A stretch of 64,000 nt of DNA from Halichondria panicea (Eukaryota; Porifera; Demospongiae; Suberitida; Halichondriidae), in assembly GCF_963675165.1 (NCBI RefSeq), contig NC_087386.1, positions 298,931 through 362,930 of the forward strand. Direction: 5' to 3'. Each line of letters starts with the position of its first letter. Position 1 is the first letter of the stretch. A program made the position numbers and the translations under genes. Shown here piece by piece: positions 63,901-64,000 of this stretch. The notes beneath the pieces are model-generated. The model was given only the letters and a program-made list of their open reading frames with translations. It made no database searches and was not told where the DNA came from.

Positions 63901-64000
63901 GGCGAAGAGTGAATCCTTCCAGAGCTACCTTCAGGGCCTTGGTGGAAGTTGCCATAGGACTGAGAAGAGGAGACACTGCTACAGACATTTGTACATTCAT
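54974..64000 (+). CDS. Roco-like (ROC-COR) double death-fold protein, copy B (3' end outside window)
   Basis: Exons: 54974-55048, 55253-55264, 55594-55596, 55801-55803, 56020-56022, 56617-56628, 56891-56893, 57401-57403, 57513-57515, 57674-57676, 57843-57884, 58210-58411, 60301-62394, 62449-62520, 62626-62700, 62763-62837, 62888-62932, 63018-63157, 63399-63663 and 63775-64000 (cut). The phase is kept throughout. ROC (GPAGTGKT, DCGGQ), COR and the death domain are almost identical to copy A, with no breaks. It differs in the N-terminal microexons, lacks the acidic 22-residue repeats, and has a different set of short phase-1 linker exons (72, 75, 75 and 45 nt against two 63-nt exons). Both copies look functional. 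Confidence 0.8.
55253..57884 (+). other. Microexon array of Roco gene B
   Basis: Predicted exons: TGGGAGATTAAG, ACT, TGG, GAG, AAGGCCATTGAG, ACT, AGT, AAG and AAA, then a 42-nt exon. The positions match copy A one to one, with almost unchanged introns. Aligned over the nine smallest exons, 21 of 45 bases differ from copy A by my count. In the 42-nt exon 10 bases differ, all changing the amino acid. Confidence 0.65.
57075..57300. mobile_element. Insertion in unit B intron (ATAGCGCGAAA element)
   Basis: It is absent from the matching intron of unit A (42676 region). Adjacent intron sequence (ACTGAAAGTTTCATGCTGTA...) is duplicated on both sides, so about 60 bp of intron was duplicated on insertion, or the element arrived by recombination. 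Confidence 0.6.
58629..58972. mobile_element. MITE with TIR TACCGTATATGCTTGATCAG (unit B copy)
   Basis: Orthologous to 43999-44356, with small internal deletions; the right end reads TTGATCAAGCATATACGGTA. Confidence 0.75.
58973..60300. other. Large intron before the ROC-COR exon, unit B
   Basis: Holds a 3'-truncated copy of the CAGTGGCGGATC MITE (from about 59317) and otherwise unit-A-like sequence. No exon with supported splice sites was seen. Confidence 0.5.

Larger units (their letters stand above)
53669..64000. repeat. Tandem segmental duplication, unit B (continues past window end)
   Basis: Direct copy of 39069 onward. It starts with a rearranged piece of CDK9 exon 4 and continues through the divergent promoter, the Roco gene and its introns up to the window edge, which corresponds to about 50900 in unit A. 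Confidence 0.92.

Overview
The window is animal nuclear DNA: intron-rich, gene-dense, on both strands, with every long gene broken by short GT-AG introns. The gene set (SMC1, POLK, TRNT1, GOLGA2/GM130, WDR46, WDR13, ARPC5, CDK9, a VWA7-like protein, a kinase-kelch fusion and Roco/death-domain proteins) fits an early-branching metazoan. A sponge is my best guess, but that is inference only. Gene models were built by hand from splice signals, reading-frame continuity and remembered family sequences. Every joined model closes in frame, but no transcript evidence was available.

Layout, left to right. The 3' end of SMC1 (+, 266-1776). A secreted EGF-repeat protein (+, 2527-4285). POLK (+, 4491-8533). 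A secreted Calx-beta protein (-, 8852-12088). TRNT1 (-, 12768-15498), divergent from GOLGA2 (+, 15629-25023); intron 6 of GOLGA2 holds the whole VWA7-like gene on the opposite strand (17804-21354). A kinase/coiled-coil/kelch gene (+, 25273-30390) with a small antisense ORF in one intron. WDR46 (-, 30614-33416), divergent from WDR13 (+, 33764-36993). ARPC5 (-, 37232-38367) with an apparent U12 AT-AC intron. CDK9 (-, 38753-40594).

From about 39069 the window is a direct tandem duplication with a unit of about 14.6 kb (39069-53668, then 53669 to the window end). Each unit carries a Roco-like (ROC-COR) double death-fold gene (A 40703-50937; B 54974 to beyond 64000). At the junction lie the 3' half of a probable ODAD3 gene and a truncated CDK9 copy, both broken.

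The most unusual feature is the N-terminal part of the Roco genes. It appears to be encoded by a series of one-codon (3-nt) and four-codon (12-nt) phase-0 microexons. Between units A and B their introns are nearly identical, while about half of the microexon bases differ, the reverse of normal exon/intron evolution. A second theme is minisatellites that start at, or span, splice sites in at least six genes, so that they multiply donor or acceptor signals. Several MITE-like families lie in introns.
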